A stretch of 64,000 bases of DNA from Rhizobium sp. 32-5/1 (GCF_029537235.1 NZ_CP120640.1:1-64000), one strand, 5' to 3'; positions 1-10,361 are shown, counted from the stretch's first letter. Notes: generated by a model not told the origin, from the sequence alone. Made by a program: numbers and translations.

Positions 1-1606
1 CATCCTCCAATCCGCTGTCAGCGCTGACGTAGCGCCCAACCCACGACCGCACGTCCTCGGCGGAAGGAGCAAGCAGCGCTGCCGGATGCACCAGCTTTCC
101 CTCGGCAAAATGCTCAACCAGAGCCGCACGGGTATCCTTCACCTTGATCCGGCCGGGCACGCCCGCCGTTTCTGCGGTAGCTTCCATGGCAGTGCGCGAC
201 AGGCATGAGAGGAAGTCTTCCGTTGCCATATTGGGCAGGAATTGATCGGCGCCGATCGCATCGCCGGCAATACGGGCGATCAGGCCGCTATCGGAGCGAT
301 TGCGCCGAAGCGAAAGGACTTCGATCAACACTGAGCGTGCAGCTTGCACCAGCGTCTCTCGATCGAAGGACAGCTTGCCGTCCTCGCCGACCAACCGGGC
401 AGCATGCGGGCCGCATTTGGCATGACCGTAGGGATTGTCCGACGCACCGCTAGCGACCGTGACATTTGTGCCGGTGAACGCAAGAACAAGCAGAGCCATC
501 AGCATATCGCCCTCGATCGGCGCACGCGCGAGCGCGTCGTGCAGAGCATCGGTGCGCAGATCGCCGATCATGTCGAGACCCTTCTGGGTCACGTCGGGCC
601 GCGCTTTCGGTGCCTCGATCTCCTCGACGACGGTTTCGACACCATCGGCATCCTTGACCAGCTTCGGCTTCTTCGCCTCCGGCATGCGATAGGAAACCGA
701 CTGGACCGAGCCATCGCGCGCGTTGATGTACCAGCCGGTCAGGTCGCCCTTGCCCGGCTTGCCGTAGACCTGTTGTGCCTTGGTCGGGAGCTTGGCCTGA
801 CCGTATTCATTGGCCTCGATGATCGAACCGCGCTTCGGCAGGTTGTTGGAGAGCCACTCCTGCTGGGCGCCGAGGAACGCTTCGACATCCGTGGTGTAGC
901 GGCTGTCTTCGTCGGCGGGGGCAAACAGGTCCTCGACCCAGATGATGCCATAAGCCTGTGCCAGATCCTCGCCGAAGCTTGCATGTTTGGCCAGCATCCG
1001 GGTCGTGGTCAGTGCGCGGGCAACCTCCCACCACGAGACCTGTGGCTCCTGCTTCTTCGGCTTGTACTTCTTCCAGACCTCGGCCTGTTCTTCCTGCCCG
1101 GCGGCGGCGATCGTGCGCAGCTGCTGCTCGTTCGGCATATCACCACGCGCCATCTGGTCGAGCATGGCGGGCAGTATATTGGCCAGAAGCCGCAGCTTTC
1201 TGATCTGCCGGCTGGGGAGTGCCAGCGCCATGGCGATCGATTCTTCTGTCCATCCGAGAGCGACCAGTCGTTCAATCGCGCGCCACTGGTCGACAGGGTT
1301 CAGCGGTTCGCGCGCGATGTTCTCCGCAAAGGACTGCATGGCGCCGAGATCGTCGGAGGGATCGGCCAGCAGCAGCGGGATTTCCAAGAGATCCGCTGCA
1401 ATCGCCTGTGTCGCGCGGCGGTGACCGAAAACGATGATGTAGCTGTTGCCGCCATCCGGATCGAGTTTGACGATCGGTGGCTGCACGACGCCGATGGCCC
1501 GGATCGATGCGCAGAGCAGCGCGTCGGACTGGGGTGAGGATTTCGACTGGCGGGACCGGTCGGGATTGTCCTTCAGGCTGCGCGGATCGGCTGTAATCAA
1601 CTGCAT
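1..1606 (-). CDS. ParB-like plasmid protein, C-terminus beyond the window
   Basis: The minus-strand frame is open from an ATG at 1606 to the left edge (535 codons), so the C-terminus is missing. A ParB/Srx-type N-terminal domain fills about residues 1-115, with the GHRR motif at 61-64 and ENIARE at 95-100. A helix-turn-helix-like segment follows near 117-140. The long C-terminal extension has no motif I recognise. GAGAGG lies a suitable distance before the ATG. The protein is much longer than partition ParB proteins (about 300 aa), and the visible sequence includes no adjacent parA. It belongs to the large ParB-like proteins that sit with methylase-helicase and Toprim genes on rhizobial plasmids. 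A role in DNA binding or plasmid maintenance is likely but unproven. Confidence 0.8.
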   Translation of the reverse strand, partial: MQLITADPRSLKDNPDRSRQSKSSPQSDALLCASIRAIGVVQPPIVKLDPDGGNSYIIVFGHRRATQAIAADLLEIPLLLADPSDDLGAMQSFAENIAREPLNPVDQWRAIERLVALGWTEESIAMALALPSRQIRKLRLLANILPAMLDQMARGDMPNEQQLRTIAAAGQEEQAEVWKKYKPKKQEPQVSWWEVARALTTTRMLAKHASFGEDLAQAYGIIWVEDLFAPADEDSRYTTDVEAFLGAQQEWLSNNLPKRGSIIEANEYGQAKLPTKAQQVYGKPGKGDLTGWYINARDGSVQSVSYRMPEAKKPKLVKDADGVETVVEEIEAPKARPDVTQKGLDMIGDLRTDALHDALARAPIEGDMLMALLVLAFTGTNVTVASGASDNPYGHAKCGPHAARLVGEDGKLSFDRETLVQAARSVLIEVLSLRRNRSDSGLIARIAGDAIGADQFLPNMATEDFLSCLSRTAMEATAETAGVPGRIKVKDTRAALVEHFAEGKLVHPAALLAPSAEDVRSWVGRYVSADSGLED

Positions 1607-1926
1607 GGGAATGACCTCTCATCTTTCGGGCGGACGGACTGTCCTTGCCTCCTCGTCTTCTTCTCGAAGACATCTCCCGAACCGCAGGACGGGACGGCGG
1701 CTGCAATTGCGCCGGAGCAGACCTGGCTTGCGCGCGAGCGAGGCACACCTGCCTTGCGAAGCACGCTGGCCCGGTCTCGGCGACCGGCGCGATTGAGGGA
1801 ACCGGCGGCCGTCGGACCGTCCTTGCGAACCGGTTTCCTTCACCTCGTTCCCCCTCCCTCGTCGTCCTCCCTTCCATTTCCCAGCGATGTCACACGATTT
1901 TAAGCAATTGCTGCTGAACTCTGGCC
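1607..1926. other. Intergenic region between divergent genes
   Basis: This 320-base gap separates the minus-strand ParB-like gene from the plus-strand ligase relic. I see no supportable gene. It should hold the promoter of the ParB-like gene, but I could not pick out convincing -35/-10 boxes. Open frames here lack ribosome binding sites and read as low-complexity Arg/Ser-rich translations. Confidence 0.5.
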
Positions 1927-2968
1927 ATGACAAAGCCGCCGCGCCAGAAATCCCAGCCGCTTTTGCGGGAGACGGATCTTCCGATCCGCTCGCGACCGCT
2001 TAAAGCCCGCGATCCGGCGCAACCGCAGCTCCCGTTCGACCCGATGCCGGATCGCATCGAGCCGTGCCTGGCGCTGTTGAAAGCAAAGCCGCCGTCGGGA
2101 CCGGACTGGATCTACGAGATCAAATGGGACGGCTATCGTGTGGCCGTTCACATCGAGCCGAACTCGGTGCGGATCATCACCCGTGGCGGCCATGACTGGA
2201 CCCACAGGTTTCCGGCAATCGCAGCGGCTGCGCGCAAGCTCGGCGTCGGGACCGCTATTCTCGATGGAGAGGCCGTCGTGCTCGATGCCGAGGGCCGCTC
2301 GGATTTTGGAGCACTGCAACGTTCACTTGGCGGCCGCGGGGGAAAAAGCATCTGACGATGCTATCCTCTACGCATTCGACCTGTTGTATTTTGACGGGCA
2401 TGCCCTGACGAAGATGGAGTTGTCCGGACGCCGTCACCTGCTGGAAGACCTGATCGGCGAAAGCGAAGGAGCGATCCGCGTCTCGCAGGAGGTCGAAGCC
2501 GATGGCGCGACACTTCTGGCGGCCGCGCGCGAGCACGGCCTGGAAGGCATCATCGCCAAGCACCGAGACAGCACTTATCGATCGGGCCGGCTCGGCGACT
2601 GGCTGAAGATCAAATGCATCCAGAGCGAAAGCTTTGTGATTGTCGGATACGAGCCATCCTCTGCAGCACGCGGCGGGATTGGCAGCCTGCTGCTCGCGGC
2701 CTACCAGGGCAAAGCGTTCGTCTATGTCGGTTCGGTCGGGACTGGCTTCAAAGAGAGATGCACTCGAACTGCGCCGGATGCTGGACACGCTGAAGACCAG
2801 GCGCGCGCCGGTTGCGGTCGATAAAAAGGGGTCGTCTTCGTTCAGCCGACACTGATTGCGGAGATCGAATACCGCGCCTGGACCGACGACGGCAAGTTGC
2901 GGCATGCCTCGTACAAGGGCCTGCGGGAACTGCAGGACAATGCCGCGATCTACAAACTCGGCGACTAG
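1927..2968 (+). pseudogene. LigD-type ATP-dependent DNA ligase, frameshifted
   Basis: Translation in three frames reconstructs the ligase domain of LigD/LigC. The adenylation motif with catalytic lysine (YEIKWDGYR) is near residue 64, followed by LDGEAVVLD and, in the second frame, YAFDLLYFDG and EGIIAKH. The C-terminal OB fold ends RAWTDDGKLRHASYKGLRE. Frame changes occur at the A-run 2343-2347, near 2752-2758, and at the G-run 2828-2831. The first two need removal of one base (or addition of two), unlike other breaks in this window, which need one added base. No strong ribosome binding site precedes the ATG. Intact members take part in bacterial non-homologous end joining with Ku, which is not seen here. 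Either a real pseudogene or a badly read gene. Confidence 0.75.
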
Positions 2969-2989
2969 CTTTCCAAGGTCTCAAAACGA

Positions 2990-3021
2990 AAGGGCGCTCG
3001 ACCCTTTCGGGGAGCGCCCTT
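2990..3021 (-). terminator. Hairpin terminator after the methylase-helicase gene
   Basis: Perfect 10-base arms AAGGGCGCTC / GAGCGCCCTT surround a 12-base loop. Read on the minus strand the stem is followed by TTCGTTTTGA, a modest U-rich tract, placing it about 120 bases past the stop at 3142. It may also end transcription from the ligase relic on the other strand. Confidence 0.55.
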
Positions 3022-3141
3022 CCAACCCGGACAGCTTCAAACGCGCGGCAATCGCCACTGCAGGAAACCATCGAAACGGGTGATGACCGATAAATGTGTA
3101 TCGCCCGGCACCTTTTCAAGTGATGGCGAAAATGCCGCCGT

Positions 3142-6100
3142 TCATGCGGCCTGCTGGCTATCCTCCTCTGGTTCATCGGCGGTCGCTGCCAGATCCCTTT
3201 CGATCTCGTCCAGTTGGCTCAGCTTGAGTTCGAGCTCAGCTTCGAATGAGAAGCTTTCACCCAGACGCGGCGTATAGGAGGCGAGACGCTGTTTCGCATC
3301 GGCGAGGCGAATGCGATGATTCTCGCGCTCCTGTTCAAACCCGCCAAGCGCATGCTCAAGGCGTGAGATGGCACCGATCGGCGTCGTGGTCACTGGAAGA
3401 TCGATCTCATAGTCGCCACCGGTGCGTTGAAGAAACGTGTCGTAGCGATAACCGTCCTTGCCGAACCGCTCGCCATGATAGGCAAGATCGAAGCCACCGA
3501 TCATTGCAATGATCACCTCTTTCTCCTGCTGCAACTGGACCAGCGTCAGGATCTCCTTCATCAGCGCGCGGCCGGCGAGCTTGCGCTCGTCAAATTTGGC
3601 ACTTCCGACCTGCATCATGAATGCATCGCCCGCTGTCGGGACCAAACGGTCGATGTCCTTGCCCACGTCCCCAATGCGGCGGCTGGAAAACTCGATATCC
3701 CGTTCGGCATCACGGATCTGCCGGCGGATCGCATGCTGGTCGTCGATATGGGCGGCCCGCAGCCGATCGAGACGGGCGATCTCGGCCTCGAGCCCGGCCT
3801 TCTGCATCAGCCGCTCGTCGCCGGACGCGATCGCCTTGGCCATGGCAAACTGGTTTGCCTGCCCCTCACCCATGTCCTCAAGCCGTCGAACGCTGGTGTC
3901 GCCGGACAGAGCGGCCGCAATAAAGCGGGCTTTGCGCTCGTTGTTCTGCCACATGGTGGCGTCGAGGCTGCCGAGCGTCGCATAGGCAAAGACGTCTACT
4001 TCGTCATGCTGGTTGCCCTGGCGGATAATACGGCCTTCACGCTGCTCGATCTGCGATGGCAACCACGGCACATCGAGGTGATGGAGCGCCTTCAGCCGGG
4101 CCTGGACGTTGACGCCAGTTCCCATGGTTTCCGACGAGCCGATCAGCACGCGAACCTTGCCGGCATTAAAGTCGTTGAACAGCCGCTGCTTGGCGTCCGA
4201 CTTTTTGTAATCCTGCATGAAAGCGATTTCGGAAGCCGGCACGCCAAGGCGGACGAGCTCATCGCGGATCCATCGGTAGGCAGAAAAACCGCGCGTCGCC
4301 TCGACATTGATCGTGCCGAGATCGGAGAAGATCAGCTGGCCGGCGCCCGGCCGGTCAAACGGCTTGCCGTCCTTGCGACGATACTCTGCCCCTCCCGTTT
4401 CCTGCCAGATCTGGTGGGCATTGGTGACCAGTGCATTCAGCTTGTTGGCCGCCTCATTGCCCATGGCCTGATCGACCAGGCGCAGATCGATCGCCGCATG
4501 GCGTCCGTCGGTGATGACCGAGAGCAGGATGTCGTCGCCAGGCTTGGCCGGACCGTCGCGCATTTCGATTGCCTTGATCCGCGCATCCAACTGTTTCTGA
4601 TAGGCCTTGAACGCCGGCGTCGGCTCTGCGGTGACGATCTGGCGCTTGCCGCCGGAGACGTCGGGGACCTTCACATAGGTCCTGAGATCCGCTGGCAGCA
4701 CGACATCGGCAAACGACCGGAACATGGCGATGAGTTCCGGCACGTTGACGAACTGGCTGAAGCGCGTGACCGGCTTGTATTTGCCCGACGGCTGCAGTTC
4801 GAGTTCGGTTGAAGTGTCACCGAAGGTCGAGGCCCAGGCGTCGAACTCGTGCAGACCACGTTCCGACAATGCTGCCGGATCCATCATCCGCTGCACGGAG
4901 AACATCTCGCCGAGCGTGTTGGTGATCGGCGTTCCCGAAGCCAGCACCAGCGCCCTGCCGGGGTTCTTCGTCTCGATGAAGCGGGATTTGACGAACAGGT
5001 CCCAGGCGCGCTGCGAGCCGTTCGGATCCACACCTCGCAACGTAGACATGTTGGTGGCGAAGGACAGCTTCCGGAACTCCTGCGCCTCGTCGACGATGAT
5101 CTGATCGATCCCGAGCTCCGAGATGGTCAGCAGGTCGTCCTTGCGAGTGGCGAGGGCCTCCAGCCGTTCCTTGTGACCTTCCTTCATGCGCTCGATGCGC
5201 TTGCGCGATAGCCGGTCGTCGCGTTCGACCTTGGTGAGCAGCTCCTCGTAGAGTTCAAGCTCATCCTGGATCATCTGCGCCTCGAAGGCCGATGGCACCG
5301 CGATGAACCGAAACGCCGAATGGGTGATGATGATGGCATCCCAGTTGGCGGTCGCTGCCCGTGACAGGAAGCGGTGACGTTTCTCCTTGACGAAATTGGT
5401 CTCGTCCGCGATCAGGATGCGGGCGTTTGGATAGAGCGCCAGAAACTCACGCGCGGCCTGCGCCAGGCAATGGCCGGGCACGGCAAGCATCGCCTTGTTG
5501 ATCAGGCCGAGCCGGCGCTGTTCCATGATGGCGGCAGCCATGGTCAGCGTTTTGCCGGCGCCAACGGCATGGGCGAGATAGGTCGCACCAGCCGAAATAA
5601 CCCGCCAGATCCCGCGTTTCTGATGCCCATAAAGAGAAAAGGCGCCTGAGGCGCCCGGTAGTTGGAGATGATCGCCGTTGAAGGCTCGCGGCGCGATGTT
5701 GTTGAAAGTGTCGTTATAGACGCGCGCCAGCCGGTCGGTGCGATCTGGATCCGACCAGATCCACGACTGAAAAGCCGTCTTGATCTTGGCGAGCTTTTCC
5801 TTGGCGGCCTCCGTATCCACCGTGTTCAGCACCCGTCGCTCGGTCTCGCCGTCGCGGACGGTGTCGAAGATCTGCGGCACGGACGAATTTAAAGCGTCGG
5901 ATAGAAGCTGGCCGGCATGGCGCCGGTGGGTGCCCCATTCGGTCGTGCCTGATGCCGACCATTCCAGCTGCCTCGCGTTGACAGTCCAGGTCGCCAGTTC
6001 CGGCAGATGGTGGATCGAAATCTCGGCGTCCATTGTTTCTCTGACGAAGGCGACGACATCGTCGGCCGGGATCCATGGCGCACCGAGGCGTGCGGTGATA

Positions 6101-8229
6101 TCCGAGGGCCTGAGGTCGGCGGGCTGGACCCGCTCCAGCGCCGCAACATTCCGCTGAAAGACCGGATCCAGGTCCGCCGCCGCCCGCGCGATTACCAGCT
6201 TCGACCGGACCGCACCGGATAGATAGGCATCAGCCATCTGCCATGAACCATCGGACGGATCGCGGAAGATCGCTTCGCCCAGCTCGCTGATAACCTCATC
6301 GGCGTCACAATGCAGCAGTTCGGCGATGTGATCGGGATCGACATGGCCGCGTTCGTTGAGAACGACTGCGAGCGCATCGAGCGCCGAAGTAATGATAGGT
6401 GCCGGAGGCGGAGCGATGACGCGTTCGGTAAAGATCGGCCCGGGCTTGGCGGTATTGGTTTCGAGATCGTAGTCTTCGATCGAGGCAACCAGCCAGCAAT
6501 CGGGATCGTCGAGAAAGGGTGCCATGTTCGGCCGACGATGGACCTCCCTGACCTCCCCCGTCTCCTCATCCTCCGATGTCGAGACGGAGGTGAAGTTGAT
6601 CGGACCGAACTCGCGCACGAAACTGGACCAGGCGATGCGCAGCGCGACCTGCGCCTTCTGCCAGGGCTGGTCACGCTCCTGAAGCTTGAGGATGAGCCGG
6701 ACCGCGTCGCGGATCGGGATCAGCTTTCCGATGATCAGGGCATGCTTGGCGAAGATGCCGTCGGTGCTGCGGCCCTTCCTGACCTCGACCGGGACAGCAA
6801 CCCCGTCCACCACCTGCATCAGCGCCGTGGCCTTGCCGATGAAATAGCTGCCTTCGCGAACCTTTGGATCATCCGGGCGCTCTGCCATGGCTTCCGCGAC
6901 TTCGTCCTCAAGGGCGAAGTCGATTGTGGAAGCCTCGCCGTCATAGATATCAGCTGGTAGCTGGCTGATCGCGGAGTTCAGGCTCGTTTCGAGATCATTG
7001 TCATAAGGGAGGCATGTATAGGCTTCGCCGAATGGACCTGACGTGATCGCATGCCGTCCCAGCACCATGTCGGAATGATCGGCGAACCACCTGTTGATGC
7101 GGACGCTGTCGCCCTCACCTTCCACCTTTACATCCGCGAGATCGACCCATCTGTCGTCTCCAGCCTGCTCGTCGGCGCGGCGCTTCCGGAAGAAGAGGAT
7201 ATCGACGACAACATCCGTGCCGGCATCAGCGCGGAAACTGCCTTCGGGAAGGCGGATCGCGCCAACGAGGTCGGCCATGCCGGCGATGTGTTCACGGGCG
7301 CGGGCGTCAGCCTTGTCCATGGTGCCGGACGAGGTCACAAAGGCAGCAAGCCCGCCAGGCTTCAGCCGGTCGATGGACTTGGCGATGAAATAGTCGTGCA
7401 GCCGCAAGCCGAGAGAGCGGAAAGCCGGATCACTCTTCACCGTGCGGTCGGAAAACGGCGGGTTGCCGAAAGCCAGATCAAAATGCGCCGGCAAGTCTGT
7501 GCGCGAAAAGTCACCTATGATGATTTTCGCACGCGGCTGCAGCAGCCGGACGATGCGGGCGGTCACCGGATCGAGCTCGACACCGGTGACATGGCTTACC
7601 GTCGAGAGCGCCTCCGGCATCAGCGCCGGAAACATGCCCGTGCCAATCCCCGGTTCGAGCACCCGACCGCCCTTGAAGCCCATGCGGACCAAGCCTGCCC
7701 AGATAGCACGAACGATAAACTCCGGCGTGAAGTGGGCATATTGCGTGCAACGTGCCAGAGACGCGTAGTCTCCTGCCGCAACGGCGCTTTCGAGATCGAC
7801 GCCGAGCTCCTCCCAGCCTTTGCGAAACGCCTCGTCGCCGGGACGCCGGAAAATGCCGTTGGCCAGGTCCGACGCGCCGAAACCTGTGAAGCGGATAAGC
7901 CTGGCCTGCTGGTCAGGTCGGGCTGGCAGGCCCTGACGCTCGATCTCATTCGCCAGCATGATGGCGGCGATATTGTCGCGTGCCCGGTCGCGCCACGATT
8001 TGGCGAGACCGCGTGAACCCTCCAACCGGAAATCCACCTTTGCCCGCATCTGCGGTTTTGGCTTCGGTTCTTTGCGAACAGGGATGGCTGGCGCCGGCGT
8101 CGATGGCGGCGGGTTATCGTCGAGGTGGTTCCCGAAGTCTAACGCAAAGCCCGGCACACCGAGATTGAAACCAGATGTGAGCGCTGTGTTTCCAAACAGG
8201 TCGATGGTGAAGGGATCGTCATGGGCCAT
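3142..8229 (-). CDS. Giant N6-adenine methylase / SNF2-type helicase plasmid protein
   Basis: About 1,695 residues. An N-terminal methyltransferase-like domain has the SAM-binding motif VLEPGIGTGMF near residue 190 and the catalytic NPPF motif at about 256-259. The second half is a superfamily 2 helicase: Walker A AVGAGKT near 890, DEAQ near 1046, SGTPITNT as motif III, and QREGRIIRQGN near 1398 as motif VI. The tail from about 1450 to the end is rich in charged heptad-like stretches. The start at 8229 is preceded by AGGAG at good spacing; an in-frame start further upstream lacks this. Such proteins are widespread on rhizobial plasmids, and phage DarB proteins show a similar methylase-helicase layout. 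The function is not established; protection or remodelling of plasmid DNA is the usual inference. Confidence 0.85.
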   Translation of the reverse strand: MAHDDPFTIDLFGNTALTSGFNLGVPGFALDFGNHLDDNPPPSTPAPAIPVRKEPKPKPQMRAKVDFRLEGSRGLAKSWRDRARDNIAAIMLANEIERQGLPARPDQQARLIRFTGFGASDLANGIFRRPGDEAFRKGWEELGVDLESAVAAGDYASLARCTQYAHFTPEFIVRAIWAGLVRMGFKGGRVLEPGIGTGMFPALMPEALSTVSHVTGVELDPVTARIVRLLQPRAKIIIGDFSRTDLPAHFDLAFGNPPFSDRTVKSDPAFRSLGLRLHDYFIAKSIDRLKPGGLAAFVTSSGTMDKADARAREHIAGMADLVGAIRLPEGSFRADAGTDVVVDILFFRKRRADEQAGDDRWVDLADVKVEGEGDSVRINRWFADHSDMVLGRHAITSGPFGEAYTCLPYDNDLETSLNSAISQLPADIYDGEASTIDFALEDEVAEAMAERPDDPKVREGSYFIGKATALMQVVDGVAVPVEVRKGRSTDGIFAKHALIIGKLIPIRDAVRLILKLQERDQPWQKAQVALRIAWSSFVREFGPINFTSVSTSEDEETGEVREVHRRPNMAPFLDDPDCWLVASIEDYDLETNTAKPGPIFTERVIAPPPAPIITSALDALAVVLNERGHVDPDHIAELLHCDADEVISELGEAIFRDPSDGSWQMADAYLSGAVRSKLVIARAAADLDPVFQRNVAALERVQPADLRPSDITARLGAPWIPADDVVAFVRETMDAEISIHHLPELATWTVNARQLEWSASGTTEWGTHRRHAGQLLSDALNSSVPQIFDTVRDGETERRVLNTVDTEAAKEKLAKIKTAFQSWIWSDPDRTDRLARVYNDTFNNIAPRAFNGDHLQLPGASGAFSLYGHQKRGIWRVISAGATYLAHAVGAGKTLTMAAAIMEQRRLGLINKAMLAVPGHCLAQAAREFLALYPNARILIADETNFVKEKRHRFLSRAATANWDAIIITHSAFRFIAVPSAFEAQMIQDELELYEELLTKVERDDRLSRKRIERMKEGHKERLEALATRKDDLLTISELGIDQIIVDEAQEFRKLSFATNMSTLRGVDPNGSQRAWDLFVKSRFIETKNPGRALVLASGTPITNTLGEMFSVQRMMDPAALSERGLHEFDAWASTFGDTSTELELQPSGKYKPVTRFSQFVNVPELIAMFRSFADVVLPADLRTYVKVPDVSGGKRQIVTAEPTPAFKAYQKQLDARIKAIEMRDGPAKPGDDILLSVITDGRHAAIDLRLVDQAMGNEAANKLNALVTNAHQIWQETGGAEYRRKDGKPFDRPGAGQLIFSDLGTINVEATRGFSAYRWIRDELVRLGVPASEIAFMQDYKKSDAKQRLFNDFNAGKVRVLIGSSETMGTGVNVQARLKALHHLDVPWLPSQIEQREGRIIRQGNQHDEVDVFAYATLGSLDATMWQNNERKARFIAAALSGDTSVRRLEDMGEGQANQFAMAKAIASGDERLMQKAGLEAEIARLDRLRAAHIDDQHAIRRQIRDAERDIEFSSRRIGDVGKDIDRLVPTAGDAFMMQVGSAKFDERKLAGRALMKEILTLVQLQQEKEVIIAMIGGFDLAYHGERFGKDGYRYDTFLQRTGGDYEIDLPVTTTPIGAISRLEHALGGFEQERENHRIRLADAKQRLASYTPRLGESFSFEAELELKLSQLDEIERDLAATADEPEEDSQQAA

Positions 8230-8338
8230 GAAAAAGCTCCTGTGAGAAGGCGCGCCAAGGCACACCCGCTGCTGGCAAGATTTGCCAGGGACGGGTGCTG
8301 ACGGCGCGATGGTGAAGATTGGGAGGTGGCAGCTGCCG

Positions 8339-8943
8339 TCAGGCAGCGATGGTTTCTGGAAGGAGACGGAACTGCACCGGCAGCTTGGCGGCGATCTCCT
8401 CGTCGGTCAGATCATCAAGCAGCTTCCAGATCTTGCCTTGTGCCGAGGGATAGACGAGCACGATCTGGCGATTGCGCAGATCGGCCGGAAAGCGTGCGTC
8501 GGCATAGGCACGAAAATCGGGACCGGTCGTGCTCCAGATATGATCGAGTTTTTCTTGGGCGCTCATGGCGCGCACCGGGCGGGATTCACGTGCGATGATC
8601 TCAGCGCGCATCCGGTCGGGCGACTGGCGATCGCTCAGATCGCAATAGCTGTGGAACCAGCGAGACCGATCATCGATCGTCAGCGCGAAGAATACGCTGG
8701 TGACGCTGGCGGCCAGAAACTCGCGCATGGCGAACATGTCACCGCGATAGAAGAGCGGCGGCAGAATTTCGAACATGTGGTCGTGATCGGCTTCTGATAT
8801 CTCGAACCACTCGCCGACATATCGCGTGCCATTTATCCTGTTATCGTCGAAGGGCGACTGGCTGTGACGATTGAACAGGGCGTACATCTCGTGGCGGCTG
8901 GCAATGCCTTCGAACACCTTACGGATTGCGGGGAAACGAACAT
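8339..8943 (-). CDS. DUF1419 family plasmid protein (one frameshift near its start)
   Basis: The sequence from VFEGIASRHEMYALFNRH to the end matches the DUF1419 family common on rhizobial plasmids; no function is known. The uninterrupted frame begins at 8917, but an ATG at 8943 has a strong upstream GAAGGAG and yields MFVSP. Adding one base to the G-run at 8930-8933 joins it in frame as MFVSPAIRKVFEG. I therefore place the start at 8943. The body (about 190 aa) contains no cysteine cluster or obvious catalytic motif. It lies between the methylase-helicase and Toprim genes, in the same direction, and is probably co-transcribed with them. Confidence 0.7.
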
Positions 8944-9073
8944 CTGCGGCTCCTTCGGGGTTGTGACTGAAGCGAAGCCTGATCGACCTCTGTTTTCAGT
9001 CCTTTGATCACCCCTCCTCAGCCGGCGCCTCGCGGGCAGCGGGTCAAGGGCCGCCGTCAGGCGGGCGGCAGCT

Positions 9074-10008
9074 TCACCCTTGATGCGCTGACCACGTATG
9101 CGGCAGCTCTCCACTCCCCTCCTCTCCTTCAATTCCTCATTCCAGTCCTCAGCTTCCGGCCTCAGCCGTGAGAAATCGCAACTGTTGCTATCCGCCATCT
9201 GGCGCAGGCGATCGGCAAAGACCTCACCCTGGACGTTGTTGTCGGTCGCGGCCACCAGCCATGCGCCTTTCCCGGAAGCCAAGGTGTCCAACGCCAGCGC
9301 GGTCAGCGGCGACCACCCGCCACCGGTGCTGACATAGAGCGTGTCGGTTCTTGTCTGCTCAATCACGGCCAGGCTGAGCGCATCGATCGCCGCCTCCGTC
9401 ACACAGATCCGACGTGGATTGTTCGCTCCAAATTGGAAGAGCGCCTTGGCACCGCCAGTGGAGAACCCGCGCCAGTCCGGGCCGCGCTCTTCCCAGCCGA
9501 TGACGGCGCCCGCTTCATCGACATGTTTTGCCCACATCGAGCCATATGGGCCTTCTCGAAGCACGTCCGCCTCGATCGCCGCAGAGATGATCTGCCATGG
9601 CAACGCACGGCATTGCCGCAGATACGTCCAAGTCGCCGAAGCGCGCCACAGCCGTTTTCGGTGGTTCCAGCGGTCAGCGACCGAAGCCATTGGTTGCGTT
9701 TGATGAAGAGGCTTCTCCCAGGTCGGCATGGTGGGCTGAAACGCGACAAGATCGCCGACGAACGCCAAAGCCTCAGCAAAACCGATGGCATGGAGATAGC
9801 TGGCAAGCGCGAAGACGTCGCCCTTGGCGTCGGAACGGGCATCGAACCAGCCTCTGTCGCCGTGGATGACGATGACGATGTCGTCGTCGCGCCGGAATTT
9901 GACCGCCCGGCGCGTGCTCTCTTTCCGGTCTATCGCGAAGCCCTCATGCTCAAGGACGGCTGCGCAGCCCACCCGGGCGCGCAGCTCCTCGATGTCATTC
10001 TTTTCCAT
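9074..10008 (-). CDS. Toprim-domain (DUF3991-type) plasmid protein
   Basis: The start at 10008 has a textbook AAGGAGAG upstream. The N-terminal part (KFRRDDDIVIVIHGDRGWFD, residues about 35-55) resembles the DUF3991 domain. The C-terminal part is a Toprim fold: VTEAAIDALSLA gives the conserved Glu, then VAATDNNVQGE gives the DxD-like acidic motif. As written the frame runs on to 8833, through the start of the DUF1419 gene, which is unlikely. Adding one base to the C-run at 9116-9119 gives a stop at 9074 and a 311-aa protein, near the usual family length. Toprim proteins of this kind occur in plasmid transfer and replication clusters; the biochemical role is unknown. Confidence 0.7.
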
Positions 10009-10174
10009 ATTCTCTCCTTTAATTTTCCTCACTATCAGTGCCATCAGCGCCCAGGCCGCGAAGATGGAAGCGTGCAAGGGCGCGGTTCGCAATGTGCAGA
10101 TCTGCGGGACAAGCTCGCGGCGAAGCCTCCTTGCGCGCGCATCAGCGCAAGCGGCACGCCTTCCCCGAAGGGGT

Positions 10175-10195
10175 GATCGGCTCAATGAGCCGATC
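10175..10195 (-). terminator. Near-perfect palindrome over a stop codon
   Basis: GATCGGCTCA and TGAGCCGATC are exact inverted copies separated by one base. The palindrome covers the stop codon of the small minus-strand gene that ends at 10182. There is no U-run. It may be a weak terminator or a processing hairpin between this gene and the Toprim gene. Confidence 0.35.
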
Positions 10196-10361
10196 CATAG
10201 GCAAAGGGGTCATATATATTGATGATGGCGTCCTCGTCGCCGTCATACTCGGCGGAAGGCATGACGCCGATTTCGCCGTCTATTTCGAAGAGGGTGACCG
10301 GGACCATCAGGGTTCGGGCAAGATCGAATGCGTGGTTTTGTGCGAGGCTGAGATCCGACAT
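10182..10361 (-). CDS. Small conserved plasmid protein, 59 aa
   Basis: The 59-residue product starts MSDLSLAQNHAFDLA and ends with the acidic stretch EYDGDEDAIINIYDP. GGAGCC lies 5-10 bases before the ATG, which is why I choose this start over the much longer open frame extending upstream. Small proteins of this type sit upstream of the Toprim gene on several rhizobial plasmids as far as I recall. No membrane segment, cysteine motif or DNA-binding motif is visible. The function is unknown. The gap of about 170 bases to the Toprim start allows either co-transcription or separate control. Confidence 0.6.
   Translation of the reverse strand: MSDLSLAQNHAFDLARTLMVPVTLFEIDGEIGVMPSAEYDGDEDAIINIYDPFAYGSAH

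Noticed and set aside
344..1537. Plus-strand 397-codon open frame opposite the ParB-like gene
   Set aside because: The minus strand carries clear ParB motifs; the plus frame has no family resemblance.
3427..4812. Long plus-strand open frames inside the methylase-helicase gene (also 7051-8016)
   Set aside because: They mirror a conserved coding strand with helicase and methylase motifs; antisense frames are common in GC-rich coding DNA.
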